DNA of 64,000 nucleotides, from contig URKR01000001.1 of NCBI GenBank assembly GCA_900548355.1, positions 1 to 64,000 of the forward strand. The letters are read 5' to 3'. The notes under the pieces are model-generated. The model worked only from the letters and a program-made list of their open reading frames with translations, searched no databases and was not told the DNA's origin. The DNA comes from an uncultured Oscillospiraceae bacterium. GTDB taxonomy: Bacteria > Bacillota > Clostridia > Oscillospirales > Ruminococcaceae. Each line of letters starts with the position of its first letter. Within the stretch, counting starts at the first letter, position 1. Both the position numbers and the translations under genes were made by a program. Below, piece by piece: positions 53,350 through 61,944 of the stretch.

Positions 53350-54720
53350 TCACAATTCCGGTAGATCTGCCAGTTCCCATTCCTGCCAGTCAATGGCAGG
53401 GGCGGCGGCCGGTTCCGGCATAAACTCATCGGGGGAAAGAACCAGCCGGATGGCCCACGGCGGGGTGGGCGGCGGCGCAGAACCGTCCTCCAAAAACAGG
53501 AAGGCCGTTTGGCAAGACGGCGGGCGGGCTGGATAACTGCCCTTGCCGTCGGTAAAGTACAAAATCCCTTGCAGATCGCGCAGTAGCCCTTGCTGCTGCA
53601 TAGCTTCGATTTTTGCAAAAGCGGGGCGGAAATCTGTTCCACCACCGCCGACCAGCGTTACCGAGGCAGCGTACCGGTCCAGGTCGTCCGCGCTGTGCAG
53701 CACAGCAACATCCCGCACATCATCATCACATTGCATAATCACGACATTGCATCGGTCAAAAAAGCGGCCGTTTGTGCGCAGCAGGCTGAACGTTTCCCGC
53801 AAAAAGGCTTTGACAAGTTCGCCGGAAGTGGACTCGCTTGTGTCCAATACAAGCACAAGTTCCTGAATCTTACGGCTTTCCCTGGTTTCAATTGGCTCGA
53901 TCAGCGGCAGATTACCGTAGGTGCGAAGACCATACATATAAAATCCCAAGTCGAACTCATCAAGATCAAGGTGCGGCTCTTCACGCAAAACAGTAAAGCG
54001 GCGCAGGAAATCGCGGTAGAGCCGCCGGCTGCGTGCGGCTTCCAGCTGGGCGGCCAGCACTTCGGCGCCATTGCTGCGGCCGGCTTGGGTTCCCGCCTGC
54101 TGCTGGCTGAGTTGGGTCTGTCGGCCTAGCTGCTCCCACTGCCGGCCCAACATCTGTGCCTGCGGGGACTGCGGGTCCTGCGGCCAGAGTCGATGGCTGT
54201 CACAAAAAAACTCTCGCTGCAGGGTATCAAGCTCTTCGGCGGTGCGGTCTGCCAGAGCGCGGTAAATCGGCCCGGCAGCAAGGAAACGACAGTTTGCCTG
54301 CAACTGGGTGTAGGTCTCTTGCCGCAGCCAACCGACCGGGCGCTGCAGCGAAGGGACTCCCAGGTGGTCGAGCACCTGCTCCACCGCGATATCGCAGGCC
54401 AAACCCCAGAGCGCTTTGTCCCGGCTGCCGCGCAGCCAGGGGTGGCGAAAGAGGCAGTGAAACAGGCTGTGCAGGTAGGCGCGTTGCAGATAGCGCCTAT
54501 TGTTGCGGTACAGCCGCAGCGCCCAGGAAGCGCCATAGAACAACTGTGCGCCATTGGTGGCCAGTCCGCGCTGCGGGTCAGGATCAGGCGTTGGGGCTAA
54601 CGCACCGAGCGGTGCGTTAAGGTAACGCAGCGCTATATATAGGGTGCTGCGGGTGCGCTCCATCACGCGCCGTGCCACCGTTTGTTCCCATTCGGTCTGG
54701 GTTTGTGGCGTGCCGGGCAT
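53350..54720 (-). CDS. DUF2201-like VWA protein
   Basis: A 456-residue protein. The first half (about 1-230) resembles the metallopeptidase-like DUF2201 N-terminal part, with a central Gln-rich stretch. The C-terminal half is a VWA-like domain with the MIDAS motif DTSESTSGE (about 295) and GGGGTDFRPAF. VWA proteins bind metal and partner with MoxR ATPases, encoded 43 bases downstream. The ATG at 54720 follows AAGGAGATTTTCCC. A classic peptidase motif (HExxH) is not seen. Confidence 0.82.
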   Translation of the reverse strand: MPGTPQTQTEWEQTVARRVMERTRSTLYIALRYLNAPLGALAPTPDPDPQRGLATNGAQLFYGASWALRLYRNNRRYLQRAYLHSLFHCLFRHPWLRGSRDKALWGLACDIAVEQVLDHLGVPSLQRPVGWLRQETYTQLQANCRFLAAGPIYRALADRTAEELDTLQREFFCDSHRLWPQDPQSPQAQMLGRQWEQLGRQTQLSQQQAGTQAGRSNGAEVLAAQLEAARSRRLYRDFLRRFTVLREEPHLDLDEFDLGFYMYGLRTYGNLPLIEPIETRESRKIQELVLVLDTSESTSGELVKAFLRETFSLLRTNGRFFDRCNVVIMQCDDDVRDVAVLHSADDLDRYAASVTLVGGGGTDFRPAFAKIEAMQQQGLLRDLQGILYFTDGKGSYPARPPSCQTAFLFLEDGSAPPPTPPWAIRLVLSPDEFMPEPAAAPAIDWQEWELADLPEL

Positions 54721-54771
54721 GGGAAAATCTCCTTTCGATCGCAAGGTGGGCCAAAACGGCAGGGAGGCGGA

Positions 54772-55746
54772 TTACAGCGCATCCAGATCGCTGAAATCAT
54801 ATCGCTTTGGTGTATGGCGGCTGGTTTGGGGGGCGCTTGCTGCCAGCAGCAGCGCAGCGCCTTCGCCCCAGCCGGCGCGTCCGCAGGCCAGCGCGGCAGC
54901 GCGGCGGTCGCTTTCTTCAAGCAGGCCGGCCAACAGGCGCAGCGCAGGGGCGGCGTGGGCGGCAATCGGCTCCGCATAGGCGGCGATTGGGTGGGCACGC
55001 AGATAGGCTTCATACCGCGCCCGGTTCTCAGGCCGCAGATTGTAAGGGAACAACAGCCGATTCAGTGCCACGCGGCAAAGGCTGGCCGGTGGTTCTTCGG
55101 CATCGGCTTGGATGAAGGCGGCGTCATATTCGGCAAAAAGCAGAGTTTCTTCGGCAAAGCATTGCCGGTACCGGTATCCAATGCCTTGAATACTGCGGTT
55201 GAAGATATGAGCCGGAGTGTTTTCGTCGAGATATTCGCTGTATTCAGGAAAGAACAACTGTGCCAGAGGCTGTCCCTCCGGGCAGAAGGCTGCCATCACA
55301 TCGGCCCCCACAGCGCCCAGCAGCCGGCGCAGCCCGGTGGGGGCCTGCGGCCAGGCCCGCACTGTGAACAGCTGCAAAGCGCGGCAGTTGGTAAACAGGT
55401 CACTGCCAACATCAAGTGTCCCTCCGCCGACTGAAACGGTCCGCAGAGAGCGGCAGTTATAAAAAGCTGCGTTGTGCAAAGCCTGCAGCGAGGCCGGCAG
55501 TGTGACTTCCTCGATGAAGTCACCGCAGATGGCGTGCGGAGAGACGGCAGGCGGATTCCCGTCCGGAGACCAGAACTTCCCGTTGGTTGCGGGTTCTCGC
55601 GCAGAAAAACAATAAGGGCCGATTTCGGTGACGGGGACCCCTGCGATACTTTCGGGCAAAACGGGGCAGGGGGAATCCCCAAAAACCCGCAACACACGGG
55701 CCCCGGTTGGGCAAGGTTGCCAAAGAAGTGCGATCTGTTCCAACAA
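54772..55746 (-). CDS. leucine-rich repeat (BspA-like) protein
   Basis: A 324-residue protein, starting at a TTG that is provisional. Residues about 30-135 contain two or three LRR_5 units (VTEIGPYCFSA; IEEVTLPASLQALHNAAFYN; RSLRTVSVGGGTLDVGSDLF). The rest is helical and Ala-rich with no known match and no signal peptide. It opens the minus-strand unit with the VWA and MoxR genes, 51 bases apart. As a cytosolic repeat protein it may present targets to the ATPase module. Confidence 0.65.
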   Translation of the reverse strand: MLEQIALLWQPCPTGARVLRVFGDSPCPVLPESIAGVPVTEIGPYCFSAREPATNGKFWSPDGNPPAVSPHAICGDFIEEVTLPASLQALHNAAFYNCRSLRTVSVGGGTLDVGSDLFTNCRALQLFTVRAWPQAPTGLRRLLGAVGADVMAAFCPEGQPLAQLFFPEYSEYLDENTPAHIFNRSIQGIGYRYRQCFAEETLLFAEYDAAFIQADAEEPPASLCRVALNRLLFPYNLRPENRARYEAYLRAHPIAAYAEPIAAHAAPALRLLAGLLEESDRRAAALACGRAGWGEGAALLLAASAPQTSRHTPKRYDFSDLDAL

Positions 55747-55879
55747 AATTCGTATGCCCCCATCTAGGCTTTTCTCTTTACAATGCCCTTATTATAGCAT
55801 AAAATGGTCTGACGGGAAATAACTAAACAGCGAAATGGAAAAGTTCGTTTCGGAAAGAATGGGGAGGATTGTATCATCT

Positions 55880-57268
55880 ATGCGGACAACACAAGCCCAA
55901 AATGCAATTTTGACCGGGTCGATCCCCCGGCAGCTGCTTCTGTTTTTTCTGCCGATCTGGTTTGGAACGCTGTTTCAACAGCTGTATAATACGGCGGACA
56001 CCCTGATCGTGGGCAATTTTTGCGGTACGCAATCACTGGCCGCCGTCGGTGCAACCGGTGCGTTTGTGCAGCTGCTGGTTGGCATCTTTGTCGGGCTGTG
56101 CAGCGGTGCCGGCGTGGTGGTGGCCCAAAGTTATGGCGCCGGCGATGTGGAAGAGGTTGACCGCCAGGTTCACACTGCGTTGGCAATGGCAACACTTGGC
56201 GGCGCTTTGCTGACGGTATTGGGGCTTGTCTCCAGCAGGTTTGTGCTGCAACTGATGGATACGCCGGCTGAAATCCTGGGCGAAGCCACGATCTATCTGC
56301 AGATTTACTTCCTTGGTATGATCCCGCAGTTTCTATATAATATGGGAACCAACATCCTGCGTGCTGTTGGTGACAGCAAGCGTCCGCTTTATTTCCTGAT
56401 TATTGCCTCGCTTGTCAACATTGTTTTGGATGTGGTGTTTGTAGCGGCTTTCCACTGGGGCGTTGCGGGGGCGGCCATTGCGACCGTGATCAGCCAGGTG
56501 GCCAGCGCGGTTCTGACCATTCGCTGCCTGGCCGGTTCCAACGGCATGCCGTGGCATCTGCGGGCGGACAAGCTGCGCCCTGATGCAAACACGACCGGCA
56601 ATATCTGCAGAATTGGTCTGCCCAGTGCTGTACAGTCGGCACTGTACAGCATCAGCAATATTGTCATCCAGGCGTCAATCAATGCGTTTGGAACGAATGC
56701 CGTTGCGGCGTGGAGCGTGTACGGAAAAATTGATTTCCTGTTCTGGATGACAGTCAGTTCTTTCGGCATTGCGATCACCACTTTTGTGGGGCAGAATTTT
56801 GGGGCGCGGCAATATGACCGGGTACGCAGCGGTACCCGCATCTGCCTTGGCATGACATCTGCCATCACCATCTGTATCAGTCTTGTGCTCTATCCGGCAG
56901 CCGGGTTGGCATTCCGATTGTTTACGCAGGATGAGGCGGTCATCACCTTGGGCGTTGAAATTATGCATTTTCTGGTACCTACCTATATCACATATATCTG
57001 TATTGAAATCCTGTCCGGCGCGCTGCGCGGCTGCGGGGATGTCCGGGTACCAACCCTGATTACGGTTTTCGGCGTCTGCGGGCTTCGCATTGCCTGGTTG
57101 CTGTTGGTTACGCCGCGGATGGGAACCCTCCTTTCGGTAGAGGCAAGCTATCCGATTACCTGGCTGCTTGCGAGCGCTTTGTTTGTGGTGTATTATCTGC
57201 GCGGCAGCTGGCTGCCGCGGTGCATTCAGGCCCAGGAAGCGGCTGCTGACAAGGAGAAGGAAGCATGA
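55880..57268 (+). CDS. MATE family efflux transporter
   Basis: A 462-residue protein with twelve membrane segments in two similar halves. It begins GSIPRQLLLFFLPIWFGTLF, typical of MATE proteins, followed by YNTADTLIVGNFCG and NILRAVGDSKRPL. These export drugs or metabolites using a Na+ or proton gradient. The ATG at 55880 is chosen because GGGAGG lies upstream; ATG codons at 55835 and 55859 are in frame but lack good sites. The next gene overlaps as ATGA. Confidence 0.9.
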   Translation: MRTTQAQNAILTGSIPRQLLLFFLPIWFGTLFQQLYNTADTLIVGNFCGTQSLAAVGATGAFVQLLVGIFVGLCSGAGVVVAQSYGAGDVEEVDRQVHTALAMATLGGALLTVLGLVSSRFVLQLMDTPAEILGEATIYLQIYFLGMIPQFLYNMGTNILRAVGDSKRPLYFLIIASLVNIVLDVVFVAAFHWGVAGAAIATVISQVASAVLTIRCLAGSNGMPWHLRADKLRPDANTTGNICRIGLPSAVQSALYSISNIVIQASINAFGTNAVAAWSVYGKIDFLFWMTVSSFGIAITTFVGQNFGARQYDRVRSGTRICLGMTSAITICISLVLYPAAGLAFRLFTQDEAVITLGVEIMHFLVPTYITYICIEILSGALRGCGDVRVPTLITVFGVCGLRIAWLLLVTPRMGTLLSVEASYPITWLLASALFVVYYLRGSWLPRCIQAQEAAADKEKEA

Positions 57269-57798
57269 GGTTTTTGATTCGCCCGGCGCAGCAGGGTGAT
57301 GTTTCAGCCATCGCTGCTGTTATGCGGGCGGCAATGGAGCAACTGCCTGAACCGGATTGGTTTGTACCGGATGACGAAGAGTATCTGCGTGCCCATCTGG
57401 CTGGCCCGGCCGGCTTTTGCCAGGTGGCAACGACAATGGATGGAACGCTGGCCGCGTATTTTACGGTCAAGCTGGCTGGCACGGCCCCTGATGCGTTGGG
57501 ACATTACCTTGAAATGGATGAGGCCGGGCTGTGTGCGACGGCGCAGATGGATAGCTGCTGCGTTGCCCCGCTGTACCAGGGAAACAGCCTGGAGGGGAAA
57601 CTGCTGCTTTCGGCGGAAGAGCGGCTGAGGCGGTATCCGGGCGGCCCGTGGAAGTGTGCGCTGGGAACGGTTCATCCGGACAATTTGGCCAGCTTGTACA
57701 GCTTTTTGCACCGCGGTTACTGGATTGCGGCGGCCGACCAGAGCTGCTACGGCGGCAAACGTCGGCATATTTTGCGCAAGGACTGGCCGGAAACTTGA
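57265..57798 (+). CDS. GNAT-like acetyltransferase
   Basis: A 177-residue protein of the GNAT type: start IRPAQQGDVSAIAAVMRAAM, and a loop at LYQGNSLEGKLLLSAEE in place of the usual Q/RxxGxG/A site, followed by HPDNLASLYSFLHRGY. Its start overlaps the MATE stop as ATGA, so the two are coupled. It could modify a compound that the transporter exports, but this is conjecture. Confidence 0.72.
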   Translation: MRFLIRPAQQGDVSAIAAVMRAAMEQLPEPDWFVPDDEEYLRAHLAGPAGFCQVATTMDGTLAAYFTVKLAGTAPDALGHYLEMDEAGLCATAQMDSCCVAPLYQGNSLEGKLLLSAEERLRRYPGGPWKCALGTVHPDNLASLYSFLHRGYWIAAADQSCYGGKRRHILRKDWPET

Positions 57799-57841
57799 AT
57801 GGGCTGGTATAGCGCGTTTCAGCAACAACAGCATAGAGGCA

Positions 57842-57873
57842 AGGCCCCTCTCCATTGCGGTGGAGAGGGGCCT
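57842..57873. terminator. hairpin between convergent genes
   Basis: A perfect 13-base stem AGGCCCCTCTCCA / TGGAGAGGGGCCT with a six-base loop. There is no T run on either side, so it may work as a weak or factor-dependent terminator for the GNAT gene and the facing small gene. Confidence 0.5.
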
Positions 57874-57901
57874 CGTGTATAGGGCAGAAGGTGCAAGAAA
57901 A

Positions 57902-58174
57902 TCAGGCGGCGTGACTTCCAGTTACAACCTGCAGGTGTACCGGTGCGGGGGAGCGGCGAGCAGCTTTGCGTTGTGCGCGGGAAACCGCCTTGGCCGGACG
58001 CCCCAGAAGGCCGCACAAAAAATTCATCAAAAGAATGTCCGCTACGCCTACGCCGAATGCGACCGGCAAGGCAAGCGTGCCTTCGACTGCGGCGCTGAGC
58101 AGTACGAGCAGCAAAAAAGAGAGAGCGGTCAGGCCAAAACGGAGAATGGCTTGCTTGATCTTGGAAATAGGCAT
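57902..58174 (-). CDS. small membrane protein next to the S24 repressor gene
   Basis: A 90-residue protein with two hydrophobic segments (about 8-28 and 34-58) and a basic C-terminus. The ATG has a strong AGGAGGAATAACGCC site. Its promoter is near consensus and contains a CAACAA-N4-TTGTTG palindrome. It is divergent from a LexA-like repressor gene, which probably controls it. No family recognised. Confidence 0.72.
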   Translation of the reverse strand: MPISKIKQAILRFGLTALSFLLLVLLSAAVEGTLALPVAFGVGVADILLMNFLCGLLGRPAKAVSRAQRKAARRSPAPVHLQVVTGSHAA

Positions 58175-58278
58175 GGCGTTATTCCTCCTAGGACAAAACT
58201 ACAACGTTAAACAGGAAATGCAACAGAGAAGGCCGCGGTTTACGCGTGCCCACAACCCTGGGTTGTTTTAGTGTTTCC

Positions 58279-58307
58279 ATGATAATACAACAAACAGTTG
58301 TTGTCAA
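58279..58307 (-). promoter_or_regulatory. promoter of the small membrane protein
   Basis: On the minus strand: TTGACA (58302-58307), 17 bases and TATCAT (58279-58284). Confidence 0.65.
58288..58303. promoter_or_regulatory. palindromic operator candidate CAACAA-N4-TTGTTG
   Basis: A perfect 6-base dyad with a 4-base centre fills the spacer and -35 edge of the small membrane protein promoter, in the divergent space beside the XRE-S24 repressor gene. Placement is that of a repressor site; the protein that binds is not known. Confidence 0.55.
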
Positions 58308-58351
58308 GTGGGCTGACAACAATTTAGCTTGAAAAAATCCGCAGAACCCCC

Positions 58352-58380
58352 TTTACAAAAACTACTCATGGTTGTATAAT
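58352..58380 (+). promoter_or_regulatory. promoter of the XRE-S24 repressor gene
   Basis: TTTACA (58352-58357), 17 bases and TATAAT (58375-58380). A CTCAT/ATGAG inverted repeat (58365-58369 and 58381-58385) spans the -10 and could be an autoregulatory site. Confidence 0.65.
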
Positions 58381-58445
58381 ATGAGCAGAAAGCAACAACA
58401 AGCGGTGCGCTTGACACCCAGCTTATACCTATAAGGAGAAACCAG

Positions 58446-59087
58446 ATGTTTGCAGATCGCCTGAAACAAGCCCGCAAATTTAAGCATTACAGCCAGGCCG
58501 AACTTTCGCGCCTTCTTGGTGTGACCCAGCAGGCGGTAGGTAAGTGGGAGACCGGCCGTTCTACGCCCGACCCCAAAACGGTAGCGCGCCTGGCCGAGTT
58601 GTTGGACACCACGGCCGATGCCTTGCTGGGGCTGCGCCAAACAGTTGAAGAACCAAACCTTTCAGTTGAGGCAGTGGGACGTGATGCCTTTGCCGCTTAC
58701 GAAGAATGCCTGATTCCTGTGGTTGGAACGGTGCGCGCCGGTTACGGCGCATTGGCCTTTGAGGAAGACTATGGCAAAGAGTATGCCAGTGTGAAGGACC
58801 CGCAGAACTATTTTTACCTTGTCGTCAAAGGGGACAGCATGGAGCCCCGCATCTCGGATGGGGATTTGGCGTTGGTACGCCGCCAGTCAACCCTTGAAAA
58901 CGGCGATCTTGGGGTTATGGTCTACGGCGTGGATGGCGAAGGCACGCTGAAAAAATATTTGCAGCGCGGCAACGCGGTTGTGCTGCACCCGTTCAATCCC
59001 GCATATGAGGACTTGATCATCAAAGGCGAGGATCTTGACCATCTGTATATTGCCGGCAAGGTAGTGGAAACGAAGGCCAAATGGTAG
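58446..59087 (+). CDS. XRE-S24 (LexA/CI-like) repressor
   Basis: A 213-residue protein. The N-terminal HTH_3 domain (about 5-62) reads KHYSQAELSRLLGVTQQAVGKW. The C-terminal S24/LexA peptidase domain (about 90-205) has the nucleophile serine in VKGDSMEPRISDGD and the lysine in GTLKKYLQ. Such proteins self-cleave with RecA-ssDNA and lift repression on DNA damage. TAAGGAGAAACCAG precedes the ATG. Just downstream is a radical SAM gene pair linked with DNA metabolism. Confidence 0.92.
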   Translation: MFADRLKQARKFKHYSQAELSRLLGVTQQAVGKWETGRSTPDPKTVARLAELLDTTADALLGLRQTVEEPNLSVEAVGRDAFAAYEECLIPVVGTVRAGYGALAFEEDYGKEYASVKDPQNYFYLVVKGDSMEPRISDGDLALVRRQSTLENGDLGVMVYGVDGEGTLKKYLQRGNAVVLHPFNPAYEDLIIKGEDLDHLYIAGKVVETKAKW

Positions 59088-59181
59088 TTCGTTGGCTGCT
59101 CTTTGTGGCCTGTCTTTATTGTAGCAGAATATAAGTCCTATGAAGCGGATGTTAAATCCGGCGTCCGTTGATGACAGTCCG

Positions 59182-59237
59182 ATAAACCTGCCTGCCTCAT
59201 CTTTTTCCCCAACAGGGGAGGTGGGTTTATTTTTTAT
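59182..59237 (+). terminator. terminator after the repressor gene
   Basis: ATAAACC pairs with GGTTTAT around an inner CCCC/GGGG hairpin and is followed by TTTTTTAT. This separates the repressor from the radical SAM pair, leaving about 35 bases to the next start. Confidence 0.65.
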
Positions 59238-59271
59238 ACGCATTTTTCCGTAGCCTTTGGGGGTGTTCCGG

Positions 59272-60636
59272 ATGGATCTGGCTGAAAAGCTCGCAATTCT
59301 TGCCGACAGCGCGAAATATGACGTGGCCTGTACGTCCAGCGGTGTGGCCCGGGCCGGTCGCCACGGGATGCTTGGCAACTGCAGTTTTCCCGGTATTTGC
59401 CACTCTTTCACACCAGATGGGCGATGTGTATCGCTGCTTAAAGTATTGCTTTCCAACGCCTGCTGTTATGATTGCAGCTATTGCGTCAACCGCCGCAGCA
59501 ATGACCGGCCGCGCGCCACCTTTGCGCCGCGGGAACTTGCCGAACTCACCATCGGATTTTATCGCCGCAATTATATCGAGGGGCTTTTTTTATCCAGCGC
59601 AGTGCTGGGTAGTCCGGACGCTACAACCGAGCGGATGATAGAAGTGCTGCGGCTGTTGCGCAAGGAATATCATTTTAACGGGTATATCCACGCCAAGGCG
59701 ATTCCCGGGGCAGACCCTGCCTTGATTGCCCGGCTGGGCTTGCTGGCAGATCGCCTTTCGGTTAACATTGAGCTTCCGAGCGAGGCGAGCCTGCGGCGCT
59801 TGGCGCCGGATAAAGGCAAACTATCGATTCTGCGCCCGATGCGGCAGATTGCGGAAAAAGCGGCCGAAAGCCGCGCGCAGATGGCTATTTTTCGCCATGC
59901 ACCATCTTTCGCGCCGGCCGGCCAAAGCACCCAGATGATTATTGGCGCTTCACCGGAGACAGATCTGCAGATTTTGCGGCTGAGCGAAGGACTGTACCGG
60001 CGCTATGCGCTCAAGCGGGTGTTTTATTCGGCCTACCTGCCGGTTGTACCAGACCCGCGTCTGCCGGCGCTGACCACACCGCCGCCGCTGCTGCGCGAAC
60101 ATCGGCTGTATCAGGCAGATTGGCTGTTGCGGTATTATGGTTTTGAAGCGGAAGAACTGTTGGATGCGCAAGCCCCGAACTTTGACCCCTACCTTGATCC
60201 CAAATGCAGCTGGGCGCTGCGCCACCCGGATTCTTTCCCGGTGGAAGTCAACACGGCGCCTAAAGCCGCGCTGCTTCGGGTACCGGGGATCGGCCCCAAG
60301 AGCGCCCAGCGCATTGTGGCGGCCCGTCGTACCCAGCACCTTGGTATGGAAGAACTCAAGCGGATTGGGGTAGTGCTCAAACGTGCGCAATATTTTATTA
60401 CTTGCGAGGGCCGGGCGGCCGGACATGGAACCAGGCAGGAAATTGCTGCCGCCCTTATAGACCCGAAAGCATTTGGCATTGGGATACAACAGCTTTCACT
60501 GGATGATTTTGCCGCCAAACCTTTGCCGGCGGCAGCCCCTGCCGTACATCAGCTGGCAGCCTCCGGGGTGGAAGCGCGCAAGGCGGCAGCCATAGTGCGT
60601 CAGGAGGCGATTGCATGCATTACCAGGCGGCTTTAA
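59272..60636 (+). CDS. TIGR03916-type radical SAM protein, putative DNA modification/repair
   Basis: A 454-residue protein. The radical SAM cluster is CCYDCSYC (C-x3-C-x2-C), after the conserved GNCSFPGICHSFTPDGRC. The C-terminal part has a helix-hairpin-helix (LRVPGIGPKSAQRIVAARR) that binds DNA. The TIGR03916 family is named as a putative DNA modification or repair protein, with no proven reaction. The ATG at 59272 is used; the gene overlaps the next by 22 bases, which is usual for this pair. Confidence 0.88.
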   Translation: MDLAEKLAILADSAKYDVACTSSGVARAGRHGMLGNCSFPGICHSFTPDGRCVSLLKVLLSNACCYDCSYCVNRRSNDRPRATFAPRELAELTIGFYRRNYIEGLFLSSAVLGSPDATTERMIEVLRLLRKEYHFNGYIHAKAIPGADPALIARLGLLADRLSVNIELPSEASLRRLAPDKGKLSILRPMRQIAEKAAESRAQMAIFRHAPSFAPAGQSTQMIIGASPETDLQILRLSEGLYRRYALKRVFYSAYLPVVPDPRLPALTTPPPLLREHRLYQADWLLRYYGFEAEELLDAQAPNFDPYLDPKCSWALRHPDSFPVEVNTAPKAALLRVPGIGPKSAQRIVAARRTQHLGMEELKRIGVVLKRAQYFITCEGRAAGHGTRQEIAAALIDPKAFGIGIQQLSLDDFAAKPLPAAAPAVHQLAASGVEARKAAAIVRQEAIACITRRL

Positions 60637-61376
60637 CCGATGTGTGCTATCGGTACGATGGCAGTTTTGCCGGTTTCTTGTGCTGCGTGTTTGAGAGCTA
60701 TCACTGCAGAGAGATTCCTGGAGCGATCACGCCGCCGGATCAGGGGCAGCTTGGCATGTTTGAAAGCCGAGAGATCCAAACCGAATCCGTGGTGGCCCGC
60801 CGTGTGGCGAACGGCCTGCACAGGCTGGGCGCTGCCGTGGAGGAGATTGTTACATCCGGTTTTCTGGCGGATACACCTGGCAAAGAGCTTATATTGCTGC
60901 GTTTTCTGCGACTGGGATTTGAAAAAGGGTCCTCGGTGGCTCGGATGCTGGGCGATGCGGATGTAGCTGCGGCTTTTGCGTTGGCGCGCGCTGTGCGCAA
61001 TGAAGCTGGCAAATACCTGGAGTTTTTGCGCTTTGAGCAGCGAGAAGGGATGCTTGGCGCGGTTGTACATCCGCATCATGCGGTCCTGCCGCTTCTGCGC
61101 GGACATTTTTGCGGCCGGCTGCCGGACGAAAACTTTATGATTTATGATGCTACCCATGGAATGGCACTTATGCAGAAAGACGGCCAGGTTCAGTATTTGC
61201 GGATGCAGCGCTATGCCCCGGCTCCGGAAGCCCTGGATGAGGACGAAAAAGCCTGGCGTGCACTCTGGAAGCGCTTTTTTGAAGCAGTGACGATTGAGGA
61301 GCGCCGGAATGAACGCTGCCAGCGAACCCACGCGCCTAAACGATACTGGCAGGATATGTGTGAAATGGCGCCTTGA
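60615..61376 (+). CDS. TIGR03915/DUF4130 SAM-linked DNA metabolism protein
   Basis: A 253-residue protein with YRYDGSFAGFLCCVFESY at the start, GKYLEFLRFEQREGMLGAVV in the middle, and a tail with THAPKRYWQDMCEM. This matches TIGR03915, always paired with the TIGR03916 radical SAM gene. The gene overlaps its partner by 22 bases. Members are suggested to share a domain with uracil-DNA glycosylase-type enzymes. No substrate is known. Confidence 0.88.
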   Translation: MHYQAALTDVCYRYDGSFAGFLCCVFESYHCREIPGAITPPDQGQLGMFESREIQTESVVARRVANGLHRLGAAVEEIVTSGFLADTPGKELILLRFLRLGFEKGSSVARMLGDADVAAAFALARAVRNEAGKYLEFLRFEQREGMLGAVVHPHHAVLPLLRGHFCGRLPDENFMIYDATHGMALMQKDGQVQYLRMQRYAPAPEALDEDEKAWRALWKRFFEAVTIEERRNERCQRTHAPKRYWQDMCEMAP

Positions 61377-61423
61377 GGATTTCCCAAAGGTAAAAAAGGC
61401 TACCCAATTCGAGTAGGATATGC

Positions 61424-61429
61424 TATAAT
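61424..61429 (+). promoter_or_regulatory. extended -10 promoter of the Lrp-type gene
   Basis: TG-C-TATAAT, 35 bases before the ATG. The -35 region is poor, as is usual with an extended -10. Confidence 0.5.
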
Positions 61430-61464
61430 GAACCCAATATTTCGAGCAAAAGGGGATTTGCACA

Positions 61465-61944
61465 ATGGAAGAATTGCTGCGTATTCTGGAAAAAAACGGC
61501 CGCCTTCCGATTGAGGATATTGCGGCTATGCTGGATAAGACCCCGACCGAAGTCGCCGCCATGCTGGACGAGGCGCTGGAAAAGGGATATATCCATGGCT
61601 TTGAGGCGCTGATCGACTGGGAACAGGCCGGCGTCAATCTGGTGGAGGCCGTTATCGAACTGCATGTATCGCCGCGCAAGAGCCGCGGGTTTGATGAGAT
61701 TGCCTCGGTCATTGCGAGCTTTGACGAGGTTGACAGCGTCAAGCTGATGAGCGGTAGCTATGATCTGCAGGTCGTCATCAAAGGGCACAGCTTCCAGGAA
61801 ATTGCGCTGTTTGTGGCCAAGCGACTTTCCCCGCTGGACGATGTGCTCACCACTGCCACAAGCTTTGTGCTGCGCACCTATAAGCGCGGCGGCAAACTGT
61901 ACCAGGGCGAGGAGACTGACGATAGGGAGTGTACGGTGCTGTGA
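61465..61944 (+). CDS. Lrp/AsnC family transcriptional regulator
   Basis: A 159-residue protein with an N-terminal winged helix (about 1-55, RLPIEDIAAMLDKTPTEV) and a RAM/AsnC-type ligand-binding domain (about 65-140; SVKLMSGSYDLQVVIKG). These sense amino acids. Its stop overlaps the ATG of an aminotransferase gene as TGATG, so regulator and enzyme are made together. A conserved pair in many clostridia. The binding site is not known. Confidence 0.9.
   Translation: MEELLRILEKNGRLPIEDIAAMLDKTPTEVAAMLDEALEKGYIHGFEALIDWEQAGVNLVEAVIELHVSPRKSRGFDEIASVIASFDEVDSVKLMSGSYDLQVVIKGHSFQEIALFVAKRLSPLDDVLTTATSFVLRTYKRGGKLYQGEETDDRECTVL

Noticed and set aside
57842-57873. The 13-base perfect inverted repeat as an insertion-sequence end
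   Set aside because: No transposase or target duplication is near; it fits a hairpin between convergent genes.
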